Part shown: piece by piece, positions 1-8,238 of the stretch
How the letters are laid out: every line of letters starts with the position of its first letter
Position numbering within the stretch: the stretch's first letter is position 1
From: Gammaproteobacteria bacterium
GTDB lineage: Bacteria > Pseudomonadota > Gammaproteobacteria > Pseudomonadales > Azotimanducaceae
Reading direction: 5' to 3'
Assembly: GCA_009839405.1 (NCBI GenBank)
Contig: VXPR01000288.1
Coordinates: 1 to 13,366, forward strand
DNA length: 13,366 bases
Notes under the pieces: model-generated
Seen by the model: only the letters and a program-made list of their open reading frames with translations
Told to the model about the DNA's origin: nothing
The model's database searches: none
Position numbers and translations under genes: made by a program

Positions 1-15
1 GCAGGCACCTTCATG

Positions 16-44
16 TTGACAGGCTGGCGTTGCTTGACGATGCT
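16..44 (+). promoter_or_regulatory. possible sigma70-type promoter for the lipoprotein gene
   Basis: A perfect -35 hexamer TTGACA lies at 16-21. It is followed after 17 bases by GATGCT at 39-44, a weak -10 that keeps the conserved second A and last T. A second TTGACG at 34-39 overlaps it. Transcription would start near base 51, about 40 bases before the ATG at 91. The weak -10 and the closeness to the window edge keep this tentative. Confidence 0.3.
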
Positions 45-90
45 CCTATCCGCTGACCACATGCACTACATGCAAAGGGGGAACGGTCTC

Positions 91-510
91 ATGTTCAGGT
101 TTGCCATCCGACCCGCGAAGATCCTGCTGGCCGCCGGCGCGGCCTTGGTTCTTGTCGCCTGCGGCGCGGCGGGGCCGCAGGGCATCGAGCCCACTGCTGC
201 ACACAAGGCGCTCTTTCCGGGGCAATACAACACGACGGTTTCCGGCGGCGACGTCGTCACGCTCGTCATTTCGCCGGAACTGGAGTACGAGTACGAACAG
301 CCGCTGGAGGCGCGCAAGGTCCGCAAGCAGCGCGGCACGCTGATGGTGACCGGCGACCGCACCGCGCGTGCTGGCCGGATTCGGCTCGATTGGGCGTCGC
401 GCAACACGGTGGAGGTCAAGTCGCCGTACGGCACGGACCTCGAGTCGGGCGGCGGCACCGGCGGCGTGCAGGGAACGTGGGGACGCGAATACCGGCTGCG
501 TCGGCAATAG
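91..510 (+). CDS. small predicted lipoprotein, function unknown
   Basis: This encodes 139 residues. The N-terminus has arginine and lysine (residues 3-10), then a hydrophobic stretch (11-23) ending in a lipobox L21-V-A-C24, so the protein should be cut before Cys24, lipid-anchored and exported to the cell envelope. The mature part has alternating hydrophobic and polar runs (45-66, 84-111), suggesting a small beta-rich domain, and a glycine-rich stretch at 119-128. I recognise no named family. I chose the ATG at 91 rather than an in-frame ATG at 13 because it places the basic and hydrophobic signal at the extreme N-terminus and has an AAAGGGGG ribosome-binding site nine bases upstream. The fumarase gene follows 70 bases downstream on the same strand. 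Exported lipoprotein is well supported; the role is unknown. Confidence 0.75.
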   Translation: MFRFAIRPAKILLAAGAALVLVACGAAGPQGIEPTAAHKALFPGQYNTTVSGGDVVTLVISPELEYEYEQPLEARKVRKQRGTLMVTGDRTARAGRIRLDWASRNTVEVKSPYGTDLESGGGTGGVQGTWGREYRLRRQ

Positions 511-511
511 G

Positions 512-570
512 CGGCTTCTGGTCCCGGGGCGCACTCTTGCACGCGACTGCACGGGGACGCCCCGAAGCCG
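512..570 (+). other. structured spacer before the fumarase gene
   Basis: Seven-base arms CGGCTTC (512-518) and GAAGCCG (564-570) are perfect inverted repeats. Directly inside the right arm sits a second hairpin, CGGGG-ACG-CCCCG (552-564). There is no T-tract, so it is not a classical rho-independent terminator for the lipoprotein gene. It ends 10 bases before the fumarase ATG, where a ribosome would load, so it could affect translation. In a GC-rich spacer such pairing may also be chance. Confidence 0.3.
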
Positions 571-580
571 GCCCGGCACC

Positions 581-2104
581 ATGACCGTCATACGCCAGGA
601 CGACCTGATCGACAGCGTCGCCGACGCCCTGCAGTACATCTCCTACTACCATCCACCGGACTTCATCCGGGCGATGGCGGCGGCTTGGGAGCGGGAAGAG
701 TCGCCAGCGGCCAAGGCGGCGCTGACGCAGGTGCTCGTCAACTCGCGCATGTGCGCCCTCGGCAAGCGTCCCATCTGTCAGGACACAGGCATCGTCATCG
801 TCTTCCTGGAAGTCGGCATGGACGTGTCTTGGGATGCGACCCTGAGCGTTGAGGACATGGTCAACGAGGGTGTCCGGCGGGGCTTTGCGCTGCCCGACAA
901 TGTGCTGCGGGCGTCTGTGCTGGCCGATCCGGACGGTGCCCGCCCCAACACCGGCGACAACACCCCGGCGGTGATCCACACCCGCATCGTGCCCGGTGAC
1001 CGGCTCACCGTGGAAGTGGCCGCCAAGGGCGGCGGCAGCGAAGCCAAGGCCAAGTTCCGGATGCTGAATCCGTCGGATTCGGTGGCCGACTGGATCGTCG
1101 ATGTAGTGCCGGACATGGGCGCCGGCTGGTGTCCACCGGGCATTCTCGGCGTCGGCATCGGCGGCACGCCGGAGAAGGCGATGCTGCTCGCCAAAGAGGC
1201 GATGATGGCGCCCATCGACATTCACGAACTGAAGGAGCGCGGGCCAGCGAACCGTCTGGAGGAACTGCGGCTCGAACTCTTCGACCGCGTCAACGGGTTG
1301 GGGATCGGTGCCCAGGGCCTCGGCGGCCTGACCACGGTGCTCGACGTGAAGGTGAAGGAATACCCGACCCATGCGGCCAACAAGCCCGTGGCGGTGATCC
1401 CCAATTGCACCGCCACCCGGCACCTCAAGTTCGAACTCGACGGCTCTGGCCCGGCGACCTTCGAGCCGCCGGACCTTTCCGATTGGCCAGATGTGGCCTT
1501 CGAACTGGGCGACGACGTGCGTCGCGTCGACCTCGACGGGATCACCCGGGCGGAGACCTCCGAGTGGAAGGCCGGGGACACGGTCCTGCTTTCGGGCAAG
1601 ATCCTGACCGGCCGAGACGCCGCCCACCGCCGCTTGGTGGAGATGCTGGAACGAGGCGAACCTCTTCCGGTGGATTTCCAGGGCCGCTTCATCTATTACG
1701 TCGGGCCGGTGGACCCGGTGCGCGACGAAGTGGTGGGCCCCGCCGGCCCCACCACCGCAACCCGCATGGACAAGTTCAGCCGTGCCATGCTCGAGCAAGC
1801 GGGCCTTCTCGGCATGATTGGCAAGGGCGAACGCGGCGCGGAAGCCATCGAAGCCATACGCGACAACGAGGCCGTCTCCCTGATCGCCGTCGGCGGTGCC
1901 GCCTACCTCGTCGCCAAGGCCATCACCGCCTCCCGCCTCCTGGCCTTCGAAGACCTAGGCATGGAAGCCATCTACGAGTTTGAAGTCCGCGACATGCCGG
2001 TAACCGTCGCCGTGGACTCCAAGGGCCGCTCCACCCACCAAGTAGGCCCTGCCGAATGGGCGGCCAAGATCGCCGAGCGGGTCGAGACCGTAGAGATCAC
2101 GTGA
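581..2104 (+). CDS. fumA: class I fumarate hydratase ([4Fe-4S])
   Basis: This 507-residue enzyme interconverts fumarate and L-malate (EC 4.2.1.2) in the TCA cycle, in the cytoplasm. It is the iron-sulfur type, unrelated to FumC. Three cluster cysteines sit in the expected settings: Cys66 in CQDTG (66-70), Cys184 in GAGWCPPG (180-187) and Cys276 in NCTATRH (275-281). Other family signatures are NTGDNTP (123-129), KGGGSEAK (149-156), the GIGAQGLGGLTT run (241-252), GPTTATRMD (389-397) and the C-terminal VGGAAYL (437-443). Its length matches the short bacterial class I fumarases; E. coli FumA has about 548. The frame is open upstream, but the family N-terminus begins at ATG 581. No clear Shine-Dalgarno sequence precedes it. 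It ends 4 bases from a convergent gene, leaving no room for a private terminator. The function is secure; the fumA symbol is by family. Confidence 0.95.
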   Translation: MTVIRQDDLIDSVADALQYISYYHPPDFIRAMAAAWEREESPAAKAALTQVLVNSRMCALGKRPICQDTGIVIVFLEVGMDVSWDATLSVEDMVNEGVRRGFALPDNVLRASVLADPDGARPNTGDNTPAVIHTRIVPGDRLTVEVAAKGGGSEAKAKFRMLNPSDSVADWIVDVVPDMGAGWCPPGILGVGIGGTPEKAMLLAKEAMMAPIDIHELKERGPANRLEELRLELFDRVNGLGIGAQGLGGLTTVLDVKVKEYPTHAANKPVAVIPNCTATRHLKFELDGSGPATFEPPDLSDWPDVAFELGDDVRRVDLDGITRAETSEWKAGDTVLLSGKILTGRDAAHRRLVEMLERGEPLPVDFQGRFIYYVGPVDPVRDEVVGPAGPTTATRMDKFSRAMLEQAGLLGMIGKGERGAEAIEAIRDNEAVSLIAVGGAAYLVAKAITASRLLAFEDLGMEAIYEFEVRDMPVTVAVDSKGRSTHQVGPAEWAAKIAERVETVEIT

Positions 2105-2108
2105 CCCG

Positions 2109-4040
<1,932 letters not shown>

Positions 4041-4069
4041 TGGCTGGGCCGGAATGAATAAGGGCGGCA

Positions 4070-4098
4070 ATTTGCAGAGCCGGCCGGGGTCAAGTCAA
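4070..4098 (-). promoter_or_regulatory. possible promoter for the acetoacetyl-CoA synthetase gene
   Basis: On the minus strand TTGACT (4098-4093) is followed after 17 bases by GCAAAT (4075-4070), a half-matching -10. The start of transcription would fall near 4063, giving a leader of about 23 bases before ATG 4040 and excluding the TTG at 4070 as a start. The match is modest. Confidence 0.3.
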
Positions 4099-4146
4099 GC
4101 GTCGCTAAGGGCAGGGGAAACGCGCCAACCGAGTCGACCGGCGGCT

Positions 4147-4173
4147 GTGACAGCAGAGCGCGCGCGTTACCAT
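4147..4173 (+). promoter_or_regulatory. possible promoter for matB
   Basis: GTGACA (4147-4152, five of six matches to the -35 consensus) and TACCAT (4168-4173, four of six to the -10) are separated by 15 bases, shorter than the ideal 17. Transcription would begin near 4180, about 20 bases before the ATG at 4202. The match is tentative, but the divergent 161-base gap must hold signals for both genes. Confidence 0.25.
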
Positions 4174-4201
4174 CGCGGGTTCGCAATCGCTCGGGCCCGC
4201 C

Positions 4202-5680
4202 ATGAACCTGTATTCGCGGTTCGAACACGCCTTCTCGCGCTCACTGGACAAGCCGGCACTGGTGCAGGCGGATGCGCCGGACTGGACCTACGCCCGCCTT
4301 AAGGGCCAGGTGGAACTTGCCGCCGGCGCCCTGGCGGCAGCGGGCGTGGCCCCGGGCGACAGGGTTCTGGCGCAGCTTCCGAAGCTGCCCGAGACCGTGG
4401 CCCTCTATCTCGCCTGTCTCAAGATCGGCGCCGTGTACGTGCCGGTGAACACCGCATACACGCCGCGCGAGGTGGCCTACTTCATCGAGGACTCCGAGCC
4501 CCGCCTTTTCGTCGCCACCGACCCGGAAGCCGGAAACGGCGGCGTGCAGGTCGAAACCCTGACCGAGTCCGACGGCACCTGGCGCACGCGTTTGGCAGGG
4601 GCCGAGCCGGTGCAAGACACCATTGTGCGCGACGACGGTGACCTCGCGGCCATCCTCTACACCTCCGGCACCACCGGTCGTGCCAAGGGCGCCATGCTGA
4701 GCCACAACAACCTCGCCAGCAATGTCCTGGCGCTCGATCGCTACTGGGGCTGGCAGGATGACGATGTCCTCCTGCACGCGCTGCCGATCTTCCATGTCCA
4801 CGGCCTCTTCGTCGCCCTGCACTGCGCGTTCCTGCGCGCCACCCCGGTGATCTTCCAGCGCCGCTTCGACATCGACGCGTTGATCGCCGAATTGCCGAAC
4901 GCCACGGTGCTGATGGGCGTGCCGACGTTCTACACGCGCCTCCTTGCCGATCCTCGCTTCGATGCGGCGCTCGCTGCCGGGGTGCGCCTTTTCATCTCCG
5001 GTTCCGCGCCGCTCACGGAACAGACCTTCGCCGAGTTCGAGGCACGCACGGGCAAGCGCATCCTGGAGCGCTACGGCATGACCGAAACCTTGATGAACAC
5101 CTCCAATCCGCTCGACGGGGAGCGCGTGGCCGGCAGTGTTGGCTTCGCGCTCCCGCGCATCGAAGCGCGAATCGCCTCCGAAGACGGCCAAGTGCTCGGT
5201 CCGGGCGAAGTCGGCGGCATCGAAGTACGTGGCCAGAACGTCTTCTCCGGGTACTGGCGGATGCCCGAACGCACCGCCGAGGAGTTCCGCGCCGACGGCT
5301 TTTTCCGCACCGGCGATCTTGGCGTGATGGATGCCGAGGGGCGGTTCTCCATCGTCGGCCGCGCCAAGGACCTCGTCATCTCTGGTGGCTACAACGTCTA
5401 TCCCAAGGAAGTGGAGCGGCTGCTCGACGAGATGCCCGAGGTGACCGAGTCCGCCGTCATCGGCGTGCCGCATCCGGACTTCGGCGAGGCCGTCGTCGCC
5501 GTCCTGGTCGCCGCCGATGGTGTTTCCGAAGATCGCGTGGACGCCCACTTGCGCGGTAACCTCGCCCGCTACAAGCAGCCGAAGCGCGTCCTTTGCGTGG
5601 AAGAACTACCCCGCAACGCCATGGGCAAGGTGCAAAAAAACGAACTGCGGGAGCGCTATTCGGACATCTTCACCGCTTGA
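4202..5680 (+). CDS. matB: malonyl-CoA synthetase (MatB family)
   Basis: A 492-residue ANL-superfamily enzyme, predicted to join malonate (perhaps also methylmalonate) to CoA with ATP, giving malonyl-CoA (EC 6.2.1.76) for fatty-acid or polyketide synthesis, or for decarboxylation to acetyl-CoA. Motifs in order are YTSGTTGRAKGA (153-164, ATP loop), ALPIFHVHGLF (193-203), GVPTFYTRLL (239-248), FISGSAPL (264-271), ERYGMTETLMNTSNP (289-303), TGDLG (370-374), GRAKDLVISGGYNVYP (386-401) and the catalytic Lys476 in NAMGK. The GVPTFYTRLL and TETLMNTSNP stretches are the features that point to MatB rather than a long-chain acyl-CoA ligase. The ATG at 4202 fits the family N-terminus, although the spacer before it has no convincing Shine-Dalgarno sequence. 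A serine hydrolase gene starts 61 bases later on the same strand and may be co-transcribed. No malonate decarboxylase or transporter gene is in view. Confidence 0.9.
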   Translation: MNLYSRFEHAFSRSLDKPALVQADAPDWTYARLKGQVELAAGALAAAGVAPGDRVLAQLPKLPETVALYLACLKIGAVYVPVNTAYTPREVAYFIEDSEPRLFVATDPEAGNGGVQVETLTESDGTWRTRLAGAEPVQDTIVRDDGDLAAILYTSGTTGRAKGAMLSHNNLASNVLALDRYWGWQDDDVLLHALPIFHVHGLFVALHCAFLRATPVIFQRRFDIDALIAELPNATVLMGVPTFYTRLLADPRFDAALAAGVRLFISGSAPLTEQTFAEFEARTGKRILERYGMTETLMNTSNPLDGERVAGSVGFALPRIEARIASEDGQVLGPGEVGGIEVRGQNVFSGYWRMPERTAEEFRADGFFRTGDLGVMDAEGRFSIVGRAKDLVISGGYNVYPKEVERLLDEMPEVTESAVIGVPHPDFGEAVVAVLVAADGVSEDRVDAHLRGNLARYKQPKRVLCVEELPRNAMGKVQKNELRERYSDIFTA

Positions 5681-5741
5681 CCATTGGCTGCGCCGCCATC
5701 ATTGTGCGCGCTCGAATTCGAATGGACGAGGGGAACCCCGA

Positions 5742-7013
5742 ATGAAGAGACTGGGATGGATGCTGCTCGCACTGGCGTTCAGCGCTTCGGCCACCGCCGC
5801 GGACCTGCGCGAAGCGCCTGCGGACGAGGTGGGCATGTCCGCAGAACGACTCGACCGCATCACCGCCATGGCGCAAGGTTATGTGGACGAGGGCAAGCTG
5901 GCCGGCGTCGTCACGCTGGTGGCTCGCGATGGCGCCATCGTTCATTTTGAGGCTGTCGGCAATCGCGGGGCGAACGACGATCGTCCCCTCGAAAAGGATG
6001 CCCTGTTCCGCATCTTCTCGATGACCAAGCCCATCACGGCCGTTGCGGCGATGATCCTCTACGAGGAGGGCAAGTTTCAGCTTTCGGACCCGGTGAGCAA
6101 GTTCGTGCCGGAGTTCGAGAACCTCACCGTGCTCGGAGACGACGGCGTGATCCGCCCGGCCGAGAACGAGATGACGATGCAGCAGCTGTTGAGCCACACG
6201 ACGGGACTTTCGTATGGCTTCAACCCTGCGGATGCCGTGGACCAGCGCTATCAGGCGGCGGAGCTTTGGAGTTCCAAGGACCTCGATGAACTGACCGAGA
6301 AGATCGCCGCGATTCCGCTCAAGTTCGAGCCCGGCGCGCAATGGCACTACAGCGTGGCGGTTGACATCACCGGCGTTGTCGTGGAGCGCATCTCCGGGCA
6401 GACGTTTGACGTCTTCCTGAAGGAACGCATCTTCGATCCCCTCGGCATGGAGGACACCTTCTTCAACGTGCCGGAGGACAAGCGCGACCGCTTCCTGCCG
6501 AACCACACATGGGATGCCGAGAACGAGACGCTGGTGCAGACGGGCAGTGACGAGGAAGTGCTCGTCGGCTACACCGACACCACGCTCTTCTCCGGCGGCG
6601 GCGGCCTCGTCTCCACGACGATGGACTACCTGCGCTTCTGCGAGATGATGCGGCGCGGGGGCGAGCTGGACGGCGTGCGCATCCTCGGGCCCAAAACGGT
6701 TGCCTACATGAGCCAGGACCACCTGGGTGGTGCCCTCACGTCCGGGGGTGCCGGCGAGCGTCCGTTCGACACTCTGCTGCCGGGCGGGTTCGGCTTTGGC
6801 CTCGGCTTCGGCATCGTCACCGACCCGGTGGCGGCGCGAGTGATGGGTTCCGCGGGCGAATACAACTGGGGCGGGGCTGCTGGCACGGTGTTCTGGATCG
6901 ATCCGGTGGAGGACCTGATCGTCATCGGCATGATCCAGCTCCTGGGCTCGCCGTGGCCCCTGCGCGCCGAGATGAAGACGCTCACGTATCAGGCGTTGAC
7001 GGAGATCCGATAG
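5742..7013 (+). CDS. exported serine hydrolase, beta-lactamase (class C)/esterase VIII fold
   Basis: 423 residues with a Sec signal peptide (basic MKR, hydrophobic 5-16, likely cleavage after the ASATAA run at residues 15-20), so the mature protein is periplasmic or secreted. The catalytic SxxK motif is Ser93-Met-Thr-Lys96 and the YxN-type motif is Tyr203-Ser-Val. The region that replaces the KTG box is W377-G-G in YNWGGAAGT (375-382). The conserved SHTTGLSYG run is at 151-159 and FSGGGGLVST at 283-292. Proteins of this type are mostly esterases, peptidases or transacylases rather than true beta-lactamases. Tyr-Ser-Val instead of Tyr-Ala/Ser-Asn, and WGG instead of KTG, fit the esterase group. 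The ATG at 5742 has a GAGGGG ribosome-binding site about nine bases upstream. The frame is open far upstream inside matB, but the signal peptide fixes this start. The substrate is unknown. Confidence 0.9.
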   Translation: MKRLGWMLLALAFSASATAADLREAPADEVGMSAERLDRITAMAQGYVDEGKLAGVVTLVARDGAIVHFEAVGNRGANDDRPLEKDALFRIFSMTKPITAVAAMILYEEGKFQLSDPVSKFVPEFENLTVLGDDGVIRPAENEMTMQQLLSHTTGLSYGFNPADAVDQRYQAAELWSSKDLDELTEKIAAIPLKFEPGAQWHYSVAVDITGVVVERISGQTFDVFLKERIFDPLGMEDTFFNVPEDKRDRFLPNHTWDAENETLVQTGSDEEVLVGYTDTTLFSGGGGLVSTTMDYLRFCEMMRRGGELDGVRILGPKTVAYMSQDHLGGALTSGGAGERPFDTLLPGGFGFGLGFGIVTDPVAARVMGSAGEYNWGGAAGTVFWIDPVEDLIVIGMIQLLGSPWPLRAEMKTLTYQALTEIR

Positions 7014-7050
7014 TCCCGAAGGGCTGTCCAAAAGCTGCCGGCGCGTGTAT

Positions 7051-7155
7051 CTCTGGAGGACGGCGTCCGCCCTCCAGGGACCGTGATGCGCGCCGCCTCG
7101 GAGGTGTCATGTGCGCCCTTCGGGCGGCGGACGGCAAGATGCCGTTCCTCCAGAG
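7051..7155. repeat. 105-bp structured element with imperfect terminal inverted repeats
   Basis: The ends CTCTGGAGGACGGC (7051-7064) and GCCGTTCCTCCAGAG (7141-7155) are inverted repeats, perfect except for one extra T. Inside, CGTCCGCC (7064-7071) pairs with GGCGGACG (7126-7133). Local hairpins are also possible: CTGGAGG/CCTCCAG (7053-7059, 7071-7077), CGCCC-TTC-GGGCG (7114-7126) and ACGGCA-AGA-TGCCGT (7131-7145). This looks like a REP-like or MITE-like dispersed palindromic repeat filling most of the 172-base gap between two genes. I see no second copy in the window and no clear target-site duplication. It could also act in transcript ends or as a structured RNA. Confidence 0.55.
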
Positions 7156-7185
7156 CGTCTTGACGAGCACACAAGGGTCGCCTGA

Positions 7186-8067
7186 TTGACGCATTCGAAT
7201 GACAGGCCGCGCCAGCAGTCCTTGCGCCTGCGCGGCATTGACATCGCGTACTTCGAGTGGGGCAAGCCAGGTGACCCACAAGTGCTCTTGGTTCACGCCA
7301 CGGGCTTCCACGCCCGTTGCTGGGATCAAACCGTTGCGGAACTAGGCCCGGGCTTCCACGCCTACGCCCTCGACATGCGCGGCCACGGTCGTTCTACCAA
7401 GCAGGGGCCCTACGAGTGGAGCGAGTTCGGGGCCGACGTTTCTGCGTTCGTGGAGGCGATGGGCATCGAAAGCGCCATCGGCGTCGGCCACTCCATGGGC
7501 GGGCACTCAGTGGTGCAGGCGACCTCGGCCCACCCGAAGCGGTTCAAAAGCCTGCTCTTGGTGGACCCGGTAATCATGTCGCCGGACGCCGTGCGCGACC
7601 ACCCCGTCGGTGCCTTCCTCTCCGCCGAAGACCACCCGGTGTCCCGCCGCCGCTACGAATGGGACTCGCGAGCCGCGATGTTCGAGCGCTTCAAGGATCG
7701 CCATCCATTCAGCCTCTGGCGACCTGAAGTGCTGCGCGACTACTGCGATCACGGGGTCATCGCCGATGGTGCCCGCTTCATCCTTGCCTGCCCGCCCGTG
7801 GTGGAAGCATCCATCTACCTAGGCAGCGGCCGCCCCGACCTCATGCCCATCATCGAGTCGCTTCCCCATCCGGTGACGGTGCTGCGCGCCCACAAGCGTG
7901 AAACCCGCGACGGCCCGATGGACTTTTCCCAATCCCCGACCTGGGAGGGCCTCGCCGCCGCCTTCCCCAACGGTCGGGACGTGTACCTCCCCGAGCTCAC
8001 CCACTTCATCCCAATGCAGCGACCGGACCTGGTAGCCAGCCACATCAAGGTGCTGGCCGCGACGTAG
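7186..8067 (+). CDS. alpha/beta hydrolase
   Basis: 293 residues with the alpha/beta-hydrolase fold and no signal peptide, so cytoplasmic. The oxyanion-hole region is HATGF (37-41), RGHGRS (65-70) follows strand 4, and the nucleophile elbow is GHSMGG with Ser103 (101-106). The catalytic histidine is probably His273 in LPELTHFIP (268-276). The acid residue is not certain; Asp127 in LLVDPV is one candidate. Residues 139-215 form the lid. The frame has no ATG before the conserved fold. TTG at 7186, with AAGGG at 7173-7177 eight bases upstream, is the best start. Related proteins include esterases, enol-lactonases and C-C bond hydrolases; nothing here fixes the substrate. It follows the 105-bp structured repeat and faces the MetX-family gene across hairpins. 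Confidence 0.85.
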   Translation: MTHSNDRPRQQSLRLRGIDIAYFEWGKPGDPQVLLVHATGFHARCWDQTVAELGPGFHAYALDMRGHGRSTKQGPYEWSEFGADVSAFVEAMGIESAIGVGHSMGGHSVVQATSAHPKRFKSLLLVDPVIMSPDAVRDHPVGAFLSAEDHPVSRRRYEWDSRAAMFERFKDRHPFSLWRPEVLRDYCDHGVIADGARFILACPPVVEASIYLGSGRPDLMPIIESLPHPVTVLRAHKRETRDGPMDFSQSPTWEGLAAAFPNGRDVYLPELTHFIPMQRPDLVASHIKVLAAT

Positions 8068-8100
8068 CGGCGGCTGTTCGCAGAAGCCGGAGGAGCGCCA

Positions 8101-8131
8101 GAGCCTGCGCCCTAGGAAACGGCGCAGGCTC
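8101..8131. terminator. strong hairpin between converging units, candidate bidirectional terminator
   Basis: GAGCCTGCGCC (8101-8111) and GGCGCAGGCTC (8121-8131) form a perfect 11-bp stem around a nine-base loop. It begins 34 bases after the stop of the plus-strand hydrolase and lies downstream of the minus-strand MetX-family gene, the expected place for a shared terminator. No T-tract follows on either strand, so it is not a textbook rho-independent terminator. Confidence 0.5.
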
Positions 8132-8173
8132 CTAGCCGTAGCTGCGAGCGAATGCGCGAGCACAAAGGCCATC

Positions 8174-8213
8174 AGTTCGCGCAGCGAACTGCCAACGCGC
8201 CCGTTAGGGCGCG
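8174..8213. repeat. pair of adjacent perfect hairpins downstream of the MetX-family gene
   Basis: AGTTCGC-GCA-GCGAACT (8174-8190) has a 7-bp stem and 3-base loop. CGCGCCC-GTTA-GGGCGCG (8196-8213) has a 7-bp stem and a 4-base loop. They follow one another with five bases between, and are 26 bases before the end of the minus-strand gene at 8239. They may help end its transcript or protect its 3' end. Confidence 0.45.
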
Positions 8214-8238
8214 CAGGCGCCCTTCACCGAAGACTCGA

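Noticed and set aside
416..1798. Long antisense open frame (460 codons) opposite the fumarase gene
   Set aside because: Its translation is rich in His, Arg and Gly without any recognisable domain, as expected opposite a GC-rich gene; the plus strand carries an unmistakable fumarase.
4068..4070. TTG start ten codons upstream for the acetoacetyl-CoA synthetase
   Set aside because: The family N-terminus begins at the ATG at 4040, the extra residues look unrelated, and a possible -10 box overlaps the TTG.
4241..7031. Two long minus-strand open frames opposite matB and the serine hydrolase
   Set aside because: They mirror the codon bias of the real genes, carry no motifs, and span the gap between catalytic-motif-bearing genes on the plus strand.
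5715..7201. ATTCGAATG shared by the spacer before the serine hydrolase (5715-5723) and the start of the alpha/beta hydrolase (7193-7201)
   Set aside because: Only nine bases, one copy lies inside coding sequence, and positions relative to the starts differ; chance is the simpler explanation.
8190..8210. GCCAAC...GTTAGGG resembling the ends of an integron attC site
   Set aside because: The two boxes are only about 20 bases apart, the right box ends in G instead of a pyrimidine, and there is no integrase or gene cassette nearby.
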